64,000 nt of DNA from Candidatus Lachnoclostridium avicola. GTDB lineage: Bacteria; Bacillota; Clostridia; Lachnospirales; Lachnospiraceae. Under the pieces are notes generated by a model, which searched no databases, had not been told where the DNA came from, and saw only the letters and a list, made by a program, of their open reading frames with translations. Numbering within the stretch: the stretch's first letter is position 1; each line of letters starts with the position of its first letter. Below, piece by piece: positions 1 through 8,498 of this stretch. Where the stretch lies: the NCBI GenBank assembly GCA_019114465.1, contig DXFM01000003.1:62001-126000 (forward strand), given 5' to 3'. A program made the translations under genes and the position numbers.

Positions 1-2
1 CT

Positions 3-212
3 GTGGCGGTGACCGCACCCATGCCCGGAAAGATTCTGGACGTGAAGGCGTCTGTGGGCCAGGCTGTAAAGAGAGGCCAGGTTCTGCTGATTCTGGAAGC
101 CATGAAGATGGAGAATGATATTGTAGCTCCCGAGGACGGAACGGTGGCGTCCATCAATGTGTCTGTGGGAGCCTCCGTAGAGGCGGGCGAAACGATCGCA
201 ACCTTGAACTAA
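3..212 (+). CDS. Biotin carboxyl carrier subunit of decarboxylase, 5'-partial
   Basis: The C-terminal biotinyl domain of a biotin-dependent Na+-pumping decarboxylase. The biotinylation motif EAMKMEND is at about residues 32-39 of the visible part, with flanking beta-hammerhead sequence ([23 protein letters not shown]). The reading frame is open to the left edge, so the true start and any upstream Ala/Pro linker lie outside the window. The carrier moves CO2 from the carboxyltransferase (oadA) to the membrane beta subunit (oadB), both of which follow in the same direction, so this is the free carrier subunit of the same complex. Confidence 0.9.
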   Translation: MAVTAPMPGKILDVKASVGQAVKRGQVLLILEAMKMENDIVAPEDGTVASINVSVGASVEAGETIATLN

Positions 213-264
213 TGACAGAAATCGGGATGCGTGAGTGAAACGTATCTATATGGAGGGATGAACA

Positions 265-1416
265 ATGGAATATATAGCAAATACATTTGGGAATCTTCTT
301 CAGCAGACGGCATTTGTCAACCTGACATGGGGCAACTTTGTCATGATCGCGGTGGCATTCATTTTTCTGTACCTGGCGATCAAAAAGGGATTTGAGCCGC
401 TTCTTCTGGTTCCGATCGCCTTTGGCATGCTTCTGGTAAACATCTATCCGGACATTATGCTGGCGCCTGAGGATTCCACCAACGGAGTGGGAGGACTCCT
501 CCACTATTTCTATGTGCTGGATGAGTGGAGCATCTTCCCGTCCCTGATCTTCATGGGTGTGGGCGCCATGACCGACTTCGGTCCCCTGATCGCCAACCCC
601 CAGAGCTTTCTCATGGGCGCGGCGGCCCAGCTGGGAATCTATGTAGCCTATTTCATGGCCATTTTCATGGGCTTTAACGACAAGGCGGCAGCTGCCATCT
701 CCATCATCGGAGGAGCTGACGGCCCCACTTCCATTTTCCTCTGCGGAAAGCTGGGACAGAAGGAGTACATGGGCCCCATCGCCGTGGCGGCGTATTCCTA
801 TATGTCTCTGGTTCCCATTATTCAGCCGCCCATCATGAAGCTGCTGACGACGGAAAAAGAGAGAAAGATCAAGATGGAGCAGCTCCGGCCCGTATCCAAG
901 CTGGAGAAGATCCTCTTCCCCATCATTGTAACCGTTGTAGTCTGCCTGATTCTGCCGACCACAGCTCCCCTGGTGGGAATGCTGATGTTAGGAAATCTGT
1001 TCCGGGAGTCCGGAGTGGTAAAACAGCTGACGGAGACGGCATCCAACGCTCTGATGTACATCGTGGTTATCATGCTGGGAACTTCCGTGGGTGCTACCAC
1101 CAGCGCGGAAGCTTTCCTGAAGATGGACACCATCAAGATCGTGATTCTGGGTCTGGTGGCATTCGCGTTCGGTACTGCCGGAGGCGTGCTTCTGGGCAAG
1201 CTCATGTGCAAGCTGAGCGGCGGCAAGATCAATCCGCTGATCGGTTCGGCGGGCGTTTCCGCTGTGCCCATGGCGGCCCGTGTGTCCCAGAAGGTGGGCG
1301 CGGAGGCGGATCCCACCAACTTCCTGCTGATGCACGCCATGGGTCCCAACGTGGCCGGCGTAATCGGTACGGCCGTGGCGGCGGGAACCTTTATGGCCAT
1401 ATTCGGAGTGAAATAA
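265..1416 (+). CDS. oadB: Na+-translocating oxaloacetate decarboxylase, beta subunit
   Basis: A polytopic membrane protein of 383 aa, close to the family length of about 380-430. It decarboxylates carboxybiotin and pumps Na+ outwards. The family signature [10 protein letters not shown] (about residues 150-160), which carries the Asp needed for Na+ coupling, is intact. Several hydrophobic helices are visible and the C-terminal region is Gly/Ala-rich ([12 protein letters not shown]). GGAGG lies 8 nt before the ATG. The gene sits between the carrier and carboxyltransferase genes. The related beta subunits of methylmalonyl-CoA and glutaconyl-CoA decarboxylases look similar; the neighbouring PycB-type alpha subunit favours oxaloacetate. 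Confidence 0.93.
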   Translation: MEYIANTFGNLLQQTAFVNLTWGNFVMIAVAFIFLYLAIKKGFEPLLLVPIAFGMLLVNIYPDIMLAPEDSTNGVGGLLHYFYVLDEWSIFPSLIFMGVGAMTDFGPLIANPQSFLMGAAAQLGIYVAYFMAIFMGFNDKAAAAISIIGGADGPTSIFLCGKLGQKEYMGPIAVAAYSYMSLVPIIQPPIMKLLTTEKERKIKMEQLRPVSKLEKILFPIIVTVVVCLILPTTAPLVGMLMLGNLFRESGVVKQLTETASNALMYIVVIMLGTSVGATTSAEAFLKMDTIKIVILGLVAFAFGTAGGVLLGKLMCKLSGGKINPLIGSAGVSAVPMAARVSQKVGAEADPTNFLLMHAMGPNVAGVIGTAVAAGTFMAIFGVK

Positions 1417-1444
1417 CAATTACATTTGATTAGGAGGAATCATC

Positions 1445-2857
1445 ATGGCAGAAATAGAGAAAAAGCCGGTTAAGATTGTGGAGACCGTTCTGCGTGACGC
1501 CCATCAGTCTCTGATCGCCACCAGAATGACCACGGAACAGATGCTTCCCATTGTGGATAAGATGGATCAGGTAGGCTTTCACGCTGTGGAGTGCTGGGGC
1601 GGAGCGACCTTTGACGCCTGCCTCCGCTTCCTGAAGGAAGATCCCTGGGACCGGCTGAGAAAACTGAGAGACGGATTTAAACACACGAAGCTGCAGATGC
1701 TGTTCCGCGGACAGAACATTCTGGGCTACAATCACTACGCGGACGACGTGGTGGAGTATTTCGTGCAGAAGTCTGTGGCCAACGGCATCGATATTATCCG
1801 TATTTTTGACTGTCTCAACGACATCCGCAACCTGCAGACGGCGGTGAAGGCAGCCAACAAGGAGAAGGCTCATGTACAGATTGCCCTGTGCTATACCCTG
1901 GGCGACGCCTACACTCTGGATTACTGGAAGCAGATCGCCAAAGAGATTGAGGAGATGGGAGCCGATTCCCTGTGCATCAAGGATATGGCCGGCCTTCTCA
2001 CTCCCTACGCGGCCCAGGAGCTGGTGAGCGCCTTAAAGGAGTCCACCTCCCTTCCCATTGACCTGCACACCCATTACACCTCCGGTGTGGCGTCCATGAC
2101 TTACTTAAAGGCAGTGGAGGCCGGCTGCGACATCATCGACTGCGCCATGAGCCCCTTTGCTCTGGGAACCAGCCAGCCGGCTACGGAAGTGATGGTGGAG
2201 ACCTTCCGGGGAACTCCCTATGACACCGGCTATGATCAGAAGCTGCTGGGAGAGATCGCGGATTACTTCCGTCCCATCCGGGAAGACTGCTTAAAGAGCG
2301 GCCTGCTCAATCCCAAGGTGCTGGGCGTGGACATCAAGGCCCTTCAGTATCAGGTGCCCGGCGGCATGCTGTCCAACCTGGTTTCCCAGTTAAAGGAAGC
2401 TGGACAGGAGGACAAGTATCAGGCGGTTCTGGAGGAGATCCCGAGAGTGCGCAAGGACTTTGGAGATCCGCCTCTGGTTACCCCGTCCTCCCAGATTGTG
2501 GGAACCCAGGCGGTGATGAACGTGATCTCCGGCGAGCGGTATAAGATCGTTCCCAAGGAGTCCAAGAAGATTATGCTGGGCGAGTTCGGCAAGACGGTAG
2601 CGCCTTTCAACGAGGAAGTGCAGAAGAAGATCATCGGCGACGAGAAACCCATCACCTGCCGTCCCGCAGACCTGATTCCGCCTCAGCTGCCTCAGTTCGA
2701 GAAAGAGTGCGCCCAGTGGAAGCAGCAGGATGAGGACGTTCTGTCCTACGCCCTGTTCCCGAAGGTGGCGGAAGAGTTCTTCAAATACCGGGAAGCGCAG
2801 CAGAAGAAGGTGGATCCGGCAGCTGCTGATACAGAGAATAAGGCTTATCCCGTATAA
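1445..2857 (+). CDS. oadA: Oxaloacetate decarboxylase alpha subunit (carboxyltransferase)
   Basis: Cytoplasmic carboxyltransferase of 470 aa that transfers the carboxyl group of oxaloacetate to biotin. The TIM-barrel motif LRDAHQSL is near residue 17, the catalytic-lysine-type CIKDMAGLL near 178, and the metal ligands of LHTHYTSG near 207. The conserved PYC/OAD C-terminal domain follows (VPGGMLSNLVSQL onwards). Unlike the Klebsiella subunit of about 596 aa, it stops before any biotinyl domain, consistent with the separate carrier gene at the window start. It is the last gene of the operon; a strong terminator follows. PycB of a two-subunit pyruvate carboxylase is the alternative, but the oadB neighbour argues for decarboxylation. 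Confidence 0.92.
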   Translation: MAEIEKKPVKIVETVLRDAHQSLIATRMTTEQMLPIVDKMDQVGFHAVECWGGATFDACLRFLKEDPWDRLRKLRDGFKHTKLQMLFRGQNILGYNHYADDVVEYFVQKSVANGIDIIRIFDCLNDIRNLQTAVKAANKEKAHVQIALCYTLGDAYTLDYWKQIAKEIEEMGADSLCIKDMAGLLTPYAAQELVSALKESTSLPIDLHTHYTSGVASMTYLKAVEAGCDIIDCAMSPFALGTSQPATEVMVETFRGTPYDTGYDQKLLGEIADYFRPIREDCLKSGLLNPKVLGVDIKALQYQVPGGMLSNLVSQLKEAGQEDKYQAVLEEIPRVRKDFGDPPLVTPSSQIVGTQAVMNVISGERYKIVPKESKKIMLGEFGKTVAPFNEEVQKKIIGDEKPITCRPADLIPPQLPQFEKECAQWKQQDEDVLSYALFPKVAEEFFKYREAQQKKVDPAAADTENKAYPV

Positions 2858-2890
2858 TTTCCAGAAACATACCGATGGAATGGAACCGGA

Positions 2891-2924
2891 AAGGTCCGGC
2901 GCGTGAAGCGCCGGACCTTTTTAT
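2891..2924 (+). terminator. Intrinsic terminator of the oad operon
   Basis: A perfect 12-bp stem (AAGGTCCGGCGC and its complement) with a 5-nt loop is followed directly by a T run. It starts 33 bp after the oadA stop. Confidence 0.93.
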
Positions 2925-3044
2925 GTCGGAAGCTTCGTCCCTATGAAATAGAAAACGCTCCGCGCCTTTTTTTCCGCACCGGAACCGGAATTTCCCGGAA
3001 AGGCGGGCAGAAGGCTCAAAAATAACAGAATTGTAAGAATAAAG

Positions 3045-3075
3045 TTGTGAAATTTTCAGAAATTTATGGTATACT
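3045..3075 (+). promoter_or_regulatory. Candidate sigma-A promoter for the wall-binding protein gene
   Basis: TTGTGA (3045-3050) and TATACT (3070-3075) are separated by 19 bp in an AT-rich patch. The spacing is slightly long. The start codon is about 60 bp downstream. Confidence 0.6.
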
Positions 3076-3137
3076 ATAAGAAACAAAAAGGGAAATTTTG
3101 GAGTTACTGCGTCATTTCATAAAAAGGAGGAGCGGAT

Positions 3138-4379
3138 ATGAAGAGAAAGCATAAGATACTTGCGGTTCTGGCCTGCGCGGCTGTGCTGACTGCGGGAGCG
3201 GCGGTTACTGCCTACGGCGGTACCTGGAGTCAGAACGGCGGAAGGTGGTACTATTACAACGACAGCGGCTCCATGGTTTACGGCCAGTGGGTGCTGGACA
3301 ACGGGATCTACTATTATCTGGACTACGACGGGACGATGGCGGTGAACCGGCTCATTGACGATACCTATTACGTGAATGAGAGCGGAGCGATGATCACCAA
3401 CAGCTGGAGACTTCTTCAGGACGACCCCTGGTCGGCGGAGAGTCACTGGTATTATTTTGGAAGCAACGGACAGGCCTATGAGGATGGCTGGAAAACCATC
3501 GACGGAGTCCGCTATCATTTTTCCGGAAAGCAGATGGATACGGGCTGGCTGGATGATGAGGGAAACACCTATTATCTCAACGCGTCAGGCGCCATGGTGA
3601 CCGGATGGCAGTATATTTATTCCGACCGGGCGGACAGCTGGAGCGACCAGAACTGGTACTATTTCAGCAGCACGGGGCGGATGTCCAAGTCCAGGGAACA
3701 GACCATCGACGGCGTGGACTACGTATTTGACCAGTATGGGAGAATGCTCACGGGATGGGTGGATACAGATGAGTTCACCAGCTCCTACTATGACAATGTG
3801 ACAGACGATGTAAACCGTCTGGTGTACTGCGAGGCCAACGGAGGAGCGGCCAACGGCTGGAGATACCTTCTCACTCCCGATGAATCGGATGAGAACTGGT
3901 ATTATTTCCGGAACGGACGGGCTTACACCTCCTCCTACCGGACCACTGCTTTAAACGACCGGTATGGAGTGGCCCGGATCGACAATAAGATTTACTGTTT
4001 CAACAGCCAGGGACGGATGGTCACGGGAGAACTGGAGCTCTCCAACGGCCGCAACTACTATTTTGACGAGAGCGGCGCCATGGTGACCGGCCGGGTGGAG
4101 ATTGACGGGGAAACCTATTTCTTTGACAAGACGGGATCTCTCGGCAATATCGGCGCCGGATACACCGGTGTGAAGGACGGCTACCTCTACGACAACGGAG
4201 CTCTGGTCCGGGCCGAGGACGGGCTGCGCTATGAGGTAGTCACCGTGGACGGCAAGGACTATCTGGTCAATGAGAGCGGCAAGGTAAAGACCGGCGGAAC
4301 GGCCACAGACGCTGACGGCAACAAGTACGAGGTGGATAAGAACGACGACGGCGGCTATACCATCAAACGGGTCAACTGA
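3138..4379 (+). CDS. Secreted cell-wall-binding repeat protein
   Basis: A 413-aa exported protein with a typical signal peptide (MKRKHK, then a hydrophobic core, cleavage near AYG at about residues 24-27). The rest is built almost entirely of choline-binding/CW_binding-type repeats of about 20 residues (patterns such as WYYYNDSGSMVYGQW, YYLNASGAMVTGW, YYFDESGAMVTG). The longer repeat spacing with DxWS insertions resembles clostridial toxin and autolysin wall-anchoring repeats. No catalytic domain is visible, so it may be an adhesin or a structural wall protein. RBS AAAAGGAGG lies upstream. It shares its repeat type with the protein at 5196, suggesting a local family expansion. Confidence 0.85.
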   Translation: MKRKHKILAVLACAAVLTAGAAVTAYGGTWSQNGGRWYYYNDSGSMVYGQWVLDNGIYYYLDYDGTMAVNRLIDDTYYVNESGAMITNSWRLLQDDPWSAESHWYYFGSNGQAYEDGWKTIDGVRYHFSGKQMDTGWLDDEGNTYYLNASGAMVTGWQYIYSDRADSWSDQNWYYFSSTGRMSKSREQTIDGVDYVFDQYGRMLTGWVDTDEFTSSYYDNVTDDVNRLVYCEANGGAANGWRYLLTPDESDENWYYFRNGRAYTSSYRTTALNDRYGVARIDNKIYCFNSQGRMVTGELELSNGRNYYFDESGAMVTGRVEIDGETYFFDKTGSLGNIGAGYTGVKDGYLYDNGALVRAEDGLRYEVVTVDGKDYLVNESGKVKTGGTATDADGNKYEVDKNDDGGYTIKRVN

Positions 4380-4399
4380 GACGGGAGGAATGAGAGAGG

Positions 4400-5032
4400 A
4401 TGAAGGCGGAAATCGGAAGCCGGATCCGCATTATAAAGAAACAGGATGAGTACTCACTGGATTATCAGGTGGGCGATACGTTTACCGTGGAGGGAACCTG
4501 GTACGGGGGCGTCCATGTGACGACCCCCTCCGGGGTCCCTCTTTCCATGGATGCGGAGGAGTACGAACCGGCGGATCAGGAGACAGAACGGGAGATTGAT
4601 CCCTACTCCTATGAGCTGGGAGTGATGGATTGTTTTTGTGAGATGGTGGCTTCCGGGTTAAAAACCCTGGCCATGAGCCATCCCTGTGATACGGCAGAGG
4701 AACGGGATTCCTACCGCCCGGAGGTGGAAAAGCTGTGCCGGAAATATGATATCCGTTTTTACCCTGAGGATGAGGCGTTCCTCACGGATCTGTTTCCGGA
4801 AGAGCTGAATCGGGATAAGTACAATTACCTGTTCTTCCGGGAAGAGGAGACTCTCCGCAGGTATCTGGCTCTGAAGGAGAAGCAGAAGGAGATGGTGAGA
4901 GAGGGGACCTACAGCGGGGAGAACCGGTATCTCATTGCGGCTGAATTTGGCCGGCTGCTCTCCTACCCGGAGGAGGGGATCCGCAGATACGTGGAAAAGA
5001 CCACAGGGAAGAAACCAGGTACGAACCAATAG
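4400..5032 (+). CDS. Uncharacterised protein, 210 aa
   Basis: I do not recognise this protein. It begins 20 bp after the wall-binding gene and is probably cotranscribed (GGGAGG at 4383-4388). It has no signal peptide or membrane segment. The first 55 residues look like a small beta-rich domain (IGSRIRIIKKQDEY, VGDTFTVEGTWYGGVHV, reminiscent of an SH3-like barrel). The remainder is acidic and helical (about 75-205, Glu/Arg-rich). A cytoplasmic protein between two exported wall-binding proteins could be a regulator or a helper, but that is only context. Confidence 0.6.
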   Translation: MKAEIGSRIRIIKKQDEYSLDYQVGDTFTVEGTWYGGVHVTTPSGVPLSMDAEEYEPADQETEREIDPYSYELGVMDCFCEMVASGLKTLAMSHPCDTAEERDSYRPEVEKLCRKYDIRFYPEDEAFLTDLFPEELNRDKYNYLFFREEETLRRYLALKEKQKEMVREGTYSGENRYLIAAEFGRLLSYPEEGIRRYVEKTTGKKPGTNQ

Positions 5033-5078
5033 GGGTATCTGTTCACGAAAAATTCACGATTTTCCGTTCCCGCCGCAC

Positions 5079-5108
5079 TTGCGGCAGAACGGGGCGGGGG
5101 AGTATAAT
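5079..5108 (+). promoter_or_regulatory. Candidate promoter with hairpin over the -35 region
   Basis: TTGCGG (5079-5084) and a perfect TATAAT (5103-5108) are 18 bp apart. A small inverted repeat GCCGC/GCGGC (5072-5085) overlaps the -35. The transcript would have a leader of about 80 nt before the start at 5196. Confidence 0.6.
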
Positions 5109-5195
5109 AAATCTGCAATCCTGCGGAAATTCAGAGACAGAACGGAGATTCTCCGGAAAGAGGAGACGGCCGGTTCTGATTTGGAGGTAAAGAAT

Positions 5196-5951
5196 ATGAA
5201 AAAATGGATCCGAGCGGCGGTGGCGGCGGCCATGGCATTTTCCATGAGCGTGGGCGGTGTGTCCGGCGTTTACGCCTATGAATGGGATGAGGAGGAATAT
5301 GAGTCTGCCCGGCAGCTGGAGACCCCGGGGGTATGGTGGGACGGAACGAAGGCGGAGTGGGATGAGATTGACCACGCCTACCAGTATGAGATCCGGATCT
5401 ACCGGGACGGATACCGGGTGGACACGGTGAAAACCAAAAGCAAGAGCTTTGAGTGCCGGGCCCGCATGGACCGGGAGGGAGAGTACACATTCCGCGTAAG
5501 GGCCAGAGCCAAGAGCGGAAGCAGCAGTTATTTTCACAGCGACTGGTCGGAGGAGTCGGAAGCCTACGTGGTGGACGCGGCTCAGGCGGAGAAAAATAAG
5601 CAGCTGAGTCAGACCTACGATCTCTACATTCCCGAAGGAGCCACCGGGCCGGGGGATGCGGTGGGTGCGGAGCGGCCGACGGGAGAGGGGACAGCCCAGG
5701 TTCAGGCCGGCTGGCACCAGGACAACATAGGCTGGTGGTGGACCAACGAGGACGGAACCTACCCGGTGAGTCAGTGGCGATACATCAATGACCGGTGGTA
5801 TTTTTTCAACGAATCCGGGTATATGAAGACCGGCTGGATCTCCTGGAATGGATCCTGGTACTACTGCGACAGCAGCGGCGCCATGCTCACGGCCACGACT
5901 ACGCCGGACGGATATTATGTGGATGAAAATGGAATCTGTGCCAGCCGGTAA
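5196..5951 (+). CDS. Secreted FN3-like and cell-wall-binding repeat protein
   Basis: A 251-aa exported protein. The start is set at ATG 5196 because GGAGG (5183-5187) precedes it and a signal peptide follows at once (MKKWIRAAVAAAMAFSMSVGG, cleavage near VYA); the longer open frame upstream has no RBS. Residues about 40-130 form a fibronectin-III-like domain (AEWDEIDHAYQYEIRIYRDG, TFRVRARAKSGSSSYFHSDWS). Residues about 165-251 carry choline-binding-type repeats (WYFFNESGYMKTGWISW, WYYCDSSGAM). It is probably anchored to wall polymers, with the FN3 part as spacer or ligand-binding module. No enzymatic domain is visible. Confidence 0.82.
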   Translation: MKKWIRAAVAAAMAFSMSVGGVSGVYAYEWDEEEYESARQLETPGVWWDGTKAEWDEIDHAYQYEIRIYRDGYRVDTVKTKSKSFECRARMDREGEYTFRVRARAKSGSSSYFHSDWSEESEAYVVDAAQAEKNKQLSQTYDLYIPEGATGPGDAVGAERPTGEGTAQVQAGWHQDNIGWWWTNEDGTYPVSQWRYINDRWYFFNESGYMKTGWISWNGSWYYCDSSGAMLTATTTPDGYYVDENGICASR

Positions 5952-5975
5952 AGAAAGGGCGGCAGATGAAAAAAC

Positions 5976-6027
5976 AGAGAAAGCGGCTTTCCGCTCTCCC
6001 GAAGGGAGAGGAAGGCCGCTTTCTCTT
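5976..6027. terminator. Bidirectional terminator between convergent genes
   Basis: A long stem (AGAAAGCGGC pairing with GCCGCTTTCT, plus an inner CTCTCCC/GGGAGAG stem around a GAA loop) has T-rich flanks in both directions. It separates the wall-binding gene from the convergent Nim-like gene. Confidence 0.85.
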
Positions 6028-6048
6028 TGCCGGAATTTTTGTGATCCA

Positions 6049-6519
6049 TTACAGATGCTCTTTGCAGCTCATGTCGCTGACGGTCAGCTTGAAGACAGTG
6101 ACTGCATCCACCATCTCAGGCTCAAAGGTCCAGTCCTTCTTCCCGGTGTTGTGTTCCATGAGCAGGGAGAGGCCGTGGATTTTCTCCTCCGGATCCTCCA
6201 CAATGGACGCGGTGCCGTTTCCGATGATGCTTAAGAACCGGGCGCCGTAGCCGCAGGCCGTATCGGCGGGGCTGAGGGCGTAGCCCGTATCCATCTCAAA
6301 GCCCACGCGGGGAGAGGCCTGCATCAGATTGATCTTTCGCCCTTCTCTCGCCCCGTGGAAATAGAAGGTGTAGACTCCGTCTTTCTTTTCATATCCGAAG
6401 TTCAGAGGAACGATGTACACTTCCCCCTGGTCGCAGAAACCGATTCTGCAGCAGACGCAGCGGCGCACCACGTCTTCCATTTTTGCCGGATCTGTGATTT
6501 CCCTGTCTTTTCTTCTCAT
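6049..6519 (-). CDS. Pyridoxamine 5'-phosphate oxidase-like flavoprotein (Nim family)
   Basis: A 156-aa cytoplasmic split-barrel protein of the flavin-nucleotide-binding/NimA-like family (usual length 150-170). Visible family features are the N-terminal MRRKDREI, the segment CCRIGFCDQGEVYIVPLNFGYE, the aromatic core TFYFHGAREGRKI, and the second strand pair FLSIIGNGTASIVEDPEEK. Members bind FMN; some are called nitroimidazole reductases, but most have no proven substrate, so resistance should not be assumed. AGGAGG precedes the start on the minus strand. It is transcribed alone, with a candidate TATAAT (minus) at about 6671-6676. Confidence 0.85.
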   Translation of the reverse strand: MRRKDREITDPAKMEDVVRRCVCCRIGFCDQGEVYIVPLNFGYEKKDGVYTFYFHGAREGRKINLMQASPRVGFEMDTGYALSPADTACGYGARFLSIIGNGTASIVEDPEEKIHGLSLLMEHNTGKKDWTFEPEMVDAVTVFKLTVSDMSCKEHL

Positions 6520-6539
6520 AGAATCCTCCTTTGTCTGTG

Positions 6540-6699
6540 AAGCAGCCTTCCGGCAGGCAGAGCTGCCGGTGGGGCTATTGTACCATGGCCACCAGGCTGG
6601 TGAGAGATCTCGCCAAGTGCCCAGGTGTAAGTTCGCACTAGATTCGTAAAATACCTCATCAAGTGCTCACATTATACCATAAAAGAGGAAATTTTGCCT
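6540..6699. other. Structured intergenic segment upstream of the nim-like gene
   Basis: No gene is apparent. On the minus strand it contains TATAAT followed by a leader of about 150 nt before the nim-like start. It has several short inverted repeats: AGTGC...GCACT (about 6619-6642), the palindromic core GAGATCTC near 6608, and GGCAG/CTGCC near 6553-6567. It could be a structured 5' leader or a small dispersed repeat. I see no known riboswitch consensus. Confidence 0.35.
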
Positions 6700-6728
6700 G
6701 TCATAATCACCCTTCCGCCTCATATATT
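6700..6728 (+). promoter_or_regulatory. Candidate sigma-E promoter of the spoIIIA operon
   Basis: GTCATAAT (6700-6707) and CATATATT (6721-6728) are 13 bp apart, close to the Bacillus sigma-E consensus (ATATT-type -35, CATACAAT-type -10). The position 20 bp before spoIIIAA and the known sigma-E dependence of spoIIIA support it. No sigma-A hexamer pair is evident here. Confidence 0.55.
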
Positions 6729-6747
6729 GAGATAAAGAGGTGAGGAC

Positions 6748-7749
6748 ATGGAGTCAGACAGAGAGTGGGTCCGAATGTTTGGGGTGAAGCTGCGGGAGAC
6801 CTTTGAGCAGCTTCCGGTGGAGTTTGAAAAGCTGCAGGAAATCCGTCTGCGGGCCGGACAGCCGGTTTATCTCTGGTACGGAAACCGGGAATATACGGTG
6901 ACGGCGGACGGGGGCCTGGCGGAGAGCGGAAAGCTGGGACAGGCCGGCGGCCGGAGCGTCTCCCCCAGAATCGTGGGGGAGAAGGAACTGCGGGAGACGG
7001 TGGAATGTATGGGAAATTATTCCCTTTATGCCTTTGAGGACGAGATCCGTCAGGGATTTTTTACGGTGCGGGGCGGACACCGCATCGGGCTGGCGGGAAA
7101 GGCGGTGATGGAGGATGGGAGACTGAAGACGATCCGGTATATTTCCGGGGTCAATGTCCGGTATGCCCATCAGGTGAAGGGCTGCGCTGTTCCCGTGCTG
7201 CCCCGGCTGTTTCAGGAGGGCCGGCTCTGCCACAGCCTGGTGATTTCGCCCCCCAGGGGAGGAAAAACCACCCTTCTGCGGGATCTGGTACGGCTTTTGT
7301 CCACCGGCGGAGGCGGCCGTCCGGGGATGAATGTGGCGGTGGTGGATGAGCGGTCGGAGATCGGTGCCTGCTATCAGGGGGTGCCCCAGAACGATCTGGG
7401 GCCCAGGACAGATGTGCTGGACTGCTGCCCGAAGGCCCAGGGCATGATGCTGCTGATCCGCACCATGGCGCCCGCCGCGGTGGCGGCGGATGAGATCGGA
7501 AGCCGGGAGGACGGGGAGGCGGTGGAGTACGCGGCCAGCTGCGGCTGCAGCGTGCTGGCTACCGTCCACGGCAGCAGCCTGGAGGAGGTTGGCCGCAAGC
7601 CGGTGTTCCGGGAGCTGTTCCGGGAGGGGATTTTCCGGCGGTTTGTGGTGCTGAGGGATGGAAAGGTTCTGTCGGTTCTGGATGAGGACGGGAAAACGGC
7701 GCGGGAGGATATGCCTGCGGGAAAGGAGGACGGGACATGGTCAGGCTGA
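6748..7749 (+). CDS. spoIIIAA: Stage III sporulation protein AA (engulfment channel ATPase)
   Basis: A 333-aa secretion-type ATPase of the SpoIIIA-SpoIIQ complex, which connects mother cell and forespore during engulfment. The Walker A motif is SPPRGGKTTLLRDL (about residues 168-181), followed by a Walker B-like region (NVAVVDERSEIGACY) and a late DEIG segment (AVAADEIGSREDGEAV). It is slightly longer than the Bacillus protein of about 307 aa. RBS AAGAGGTGAGG precedes ATG 6748. It is the first gene of an uninterrupted eight-gene spoIIIA operon and overlaps spoIIIAB by 13 bp. Mother-cell, sigma-E-dependent expression is expected. Confidence 0.95.
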   Translation: MESDREWVRMFGVKLRETFEQLPVEFEKLQEIRLRAGQPVYLWYGNREYTVTADGGLAESGKLGQAGGRSVSPRIVGEKELRETVECMGNYSLYAFEDEIRQGFFTVRGGHRIGLAGKAVMEDGRLKTIRYISGVNVRYAHQVKGCAVPVLPRLFQEGRLCHSLVISPPRGGKTTLLRDLVRLLSTGGGGRPGMNVAVVDERSEIGACYQGVPQNDLGPRTDVLDCCPKAQGMMLLIRTMAPAAVAADEIGSREDGEAVEYAASCGCSVLATVHGSSLEEVGRKPVFRELFREGIFRRFVVLRDGKVLSVLDEDGKTAREDMPAGKEDGTWSG

Positions 7750-8264
7750 TGATCCGGGCGGCGGGAGCTGTCCTGGTGGTTGCGGGGGCTGCCGGGCTGG
7801 GCACTTTTTTTTCTTCCCGCCTTCTCCTGCGTCTGCGTCTGCTGGAAGATCTGAGGAAGCTGGTGTTTCTGCTGAAGGGGGAGATCCTCTACGGCAATTC
7901 CTCCCTGGAGGAGGCTTTTGCCCGGGCGGGAGGACGGCTGGACGGCCGGATCGGCCGGTTTGCCGAAATGGTGGCGGAGGGAATCGGAGAACGGCAGGGA
8001 AGGGGATTTCAGGAGATCTGGAAGGCGGAGATGGAGAGCCTGGCGGATCTGCCCCTGGACCGGGAAGACCGGGAGCAGCTTGAGAGCTTCGGCGGCCAGC
8101 TGGGCTATCTGGACAGGCAGATGCAGGAGAGGACCATGCTCCTCTATCTGGAACAGCTGGAGCTGGCCATAGGCGGACTGCGGGAGAGAAAGAGAGAAGC
8201 GTGCCGTCTTTACACAGGGCTGTCCCTGGCCGGAGGCCTGTTTTTTGTGATCATCATGTGCTGA
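7737..8264 (+). CDS. spoIIIAB: Stage III sporulation protein AB
   Basis: A 175-aa membrane-associated component resembling the GspF/T2SS inner-membrane family, matching the usual length of about 170. It has an N-terminal hydrophobic segment (AAGAVLVVAGAAGLGTFFSS), the family segment RLRLLEDLRKLVFLLKGEILYGNSSLEEAF, and a C-terminal membrane segment (LYTGLSLAGGLFFVIIM). It starts inside the end of spoIIIAA, implying translational coupling. Confidence 0.93.
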   Translation: MVRLMIRAAGAVLVVAGAAGLGTFFSSRLLLRLRLLEDLRKLVFLLKGEILYGNSSLEEAFARAGGRLDGRIGRFAEMVAEGIGERQGRGFQEIWKAEMESLADLPLDREDREQLESFGGQLGYLDRQMQERTMLLYLEQLELAIGGLRERKREACRLYTGLSLAGGLFFVIIMC

Positions 8265-8275
8265 AGGAGGATGGC

Positions 8276-8470
8276 ATGGACGTCAATTTGATTTTTCGCA
8301 TAGCGGCGGTGGGAATTCTGGTCTCCGTGGTCTGCCAGGTGCTGAAGCACAGCGGGAGGGAGGAGCAGGCCTTTCTCACCAGCCTGGCAGGTCTTCTGGT
8401 GGTGCTGTTCTGGATGGTGCCCTACATCTACCAGCTGTTTAAGACTATGAAGGAACTGTTTGAACTGTAA
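8276..8470 (+). CDS. spoIIIAC: Stage III sporulation protein AC
   Basis: A 64-aa membrane protein with two helices. The start was chosen at ATG 8276 because GAAGGAGG (8263-8270) precedes it and MDVNLIFRIAAVGILVSVVCQ is the family N-terminus at normal size (about 64-68 aa); the longer open frame overlaps spoIIIAB without an RBS. The C-terminal half reads LLVVLFWMVPYIYQLFKTM. It is the small membrane partner of SpoIIIAD in the channel. Confidence 0.93.
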   Translation: MDVNLIFRIAAVGILVSVVCQVLKHSGREEQAFLTSLAGLLVVLFWMVPYIYQLFKTMKELFEL

Positions 8471-8498
8471 GAAAAGGAGCGGAGAGGAGGAAGGAAAC

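Noticed and set aside
4935-5195. N-terminal extension of the FN3/wall-binding protein frame
   Set aside because: It overlaps the upstream gene and a promoter, has no RBS, and would bury a good signal peptide that starts at 5196.
6049-6519. Nitroimidazole resistance gene
   Set aside because: Family membership is clear, but most members have other or unknown activities, so a resistance role is not supported by sequence alone.
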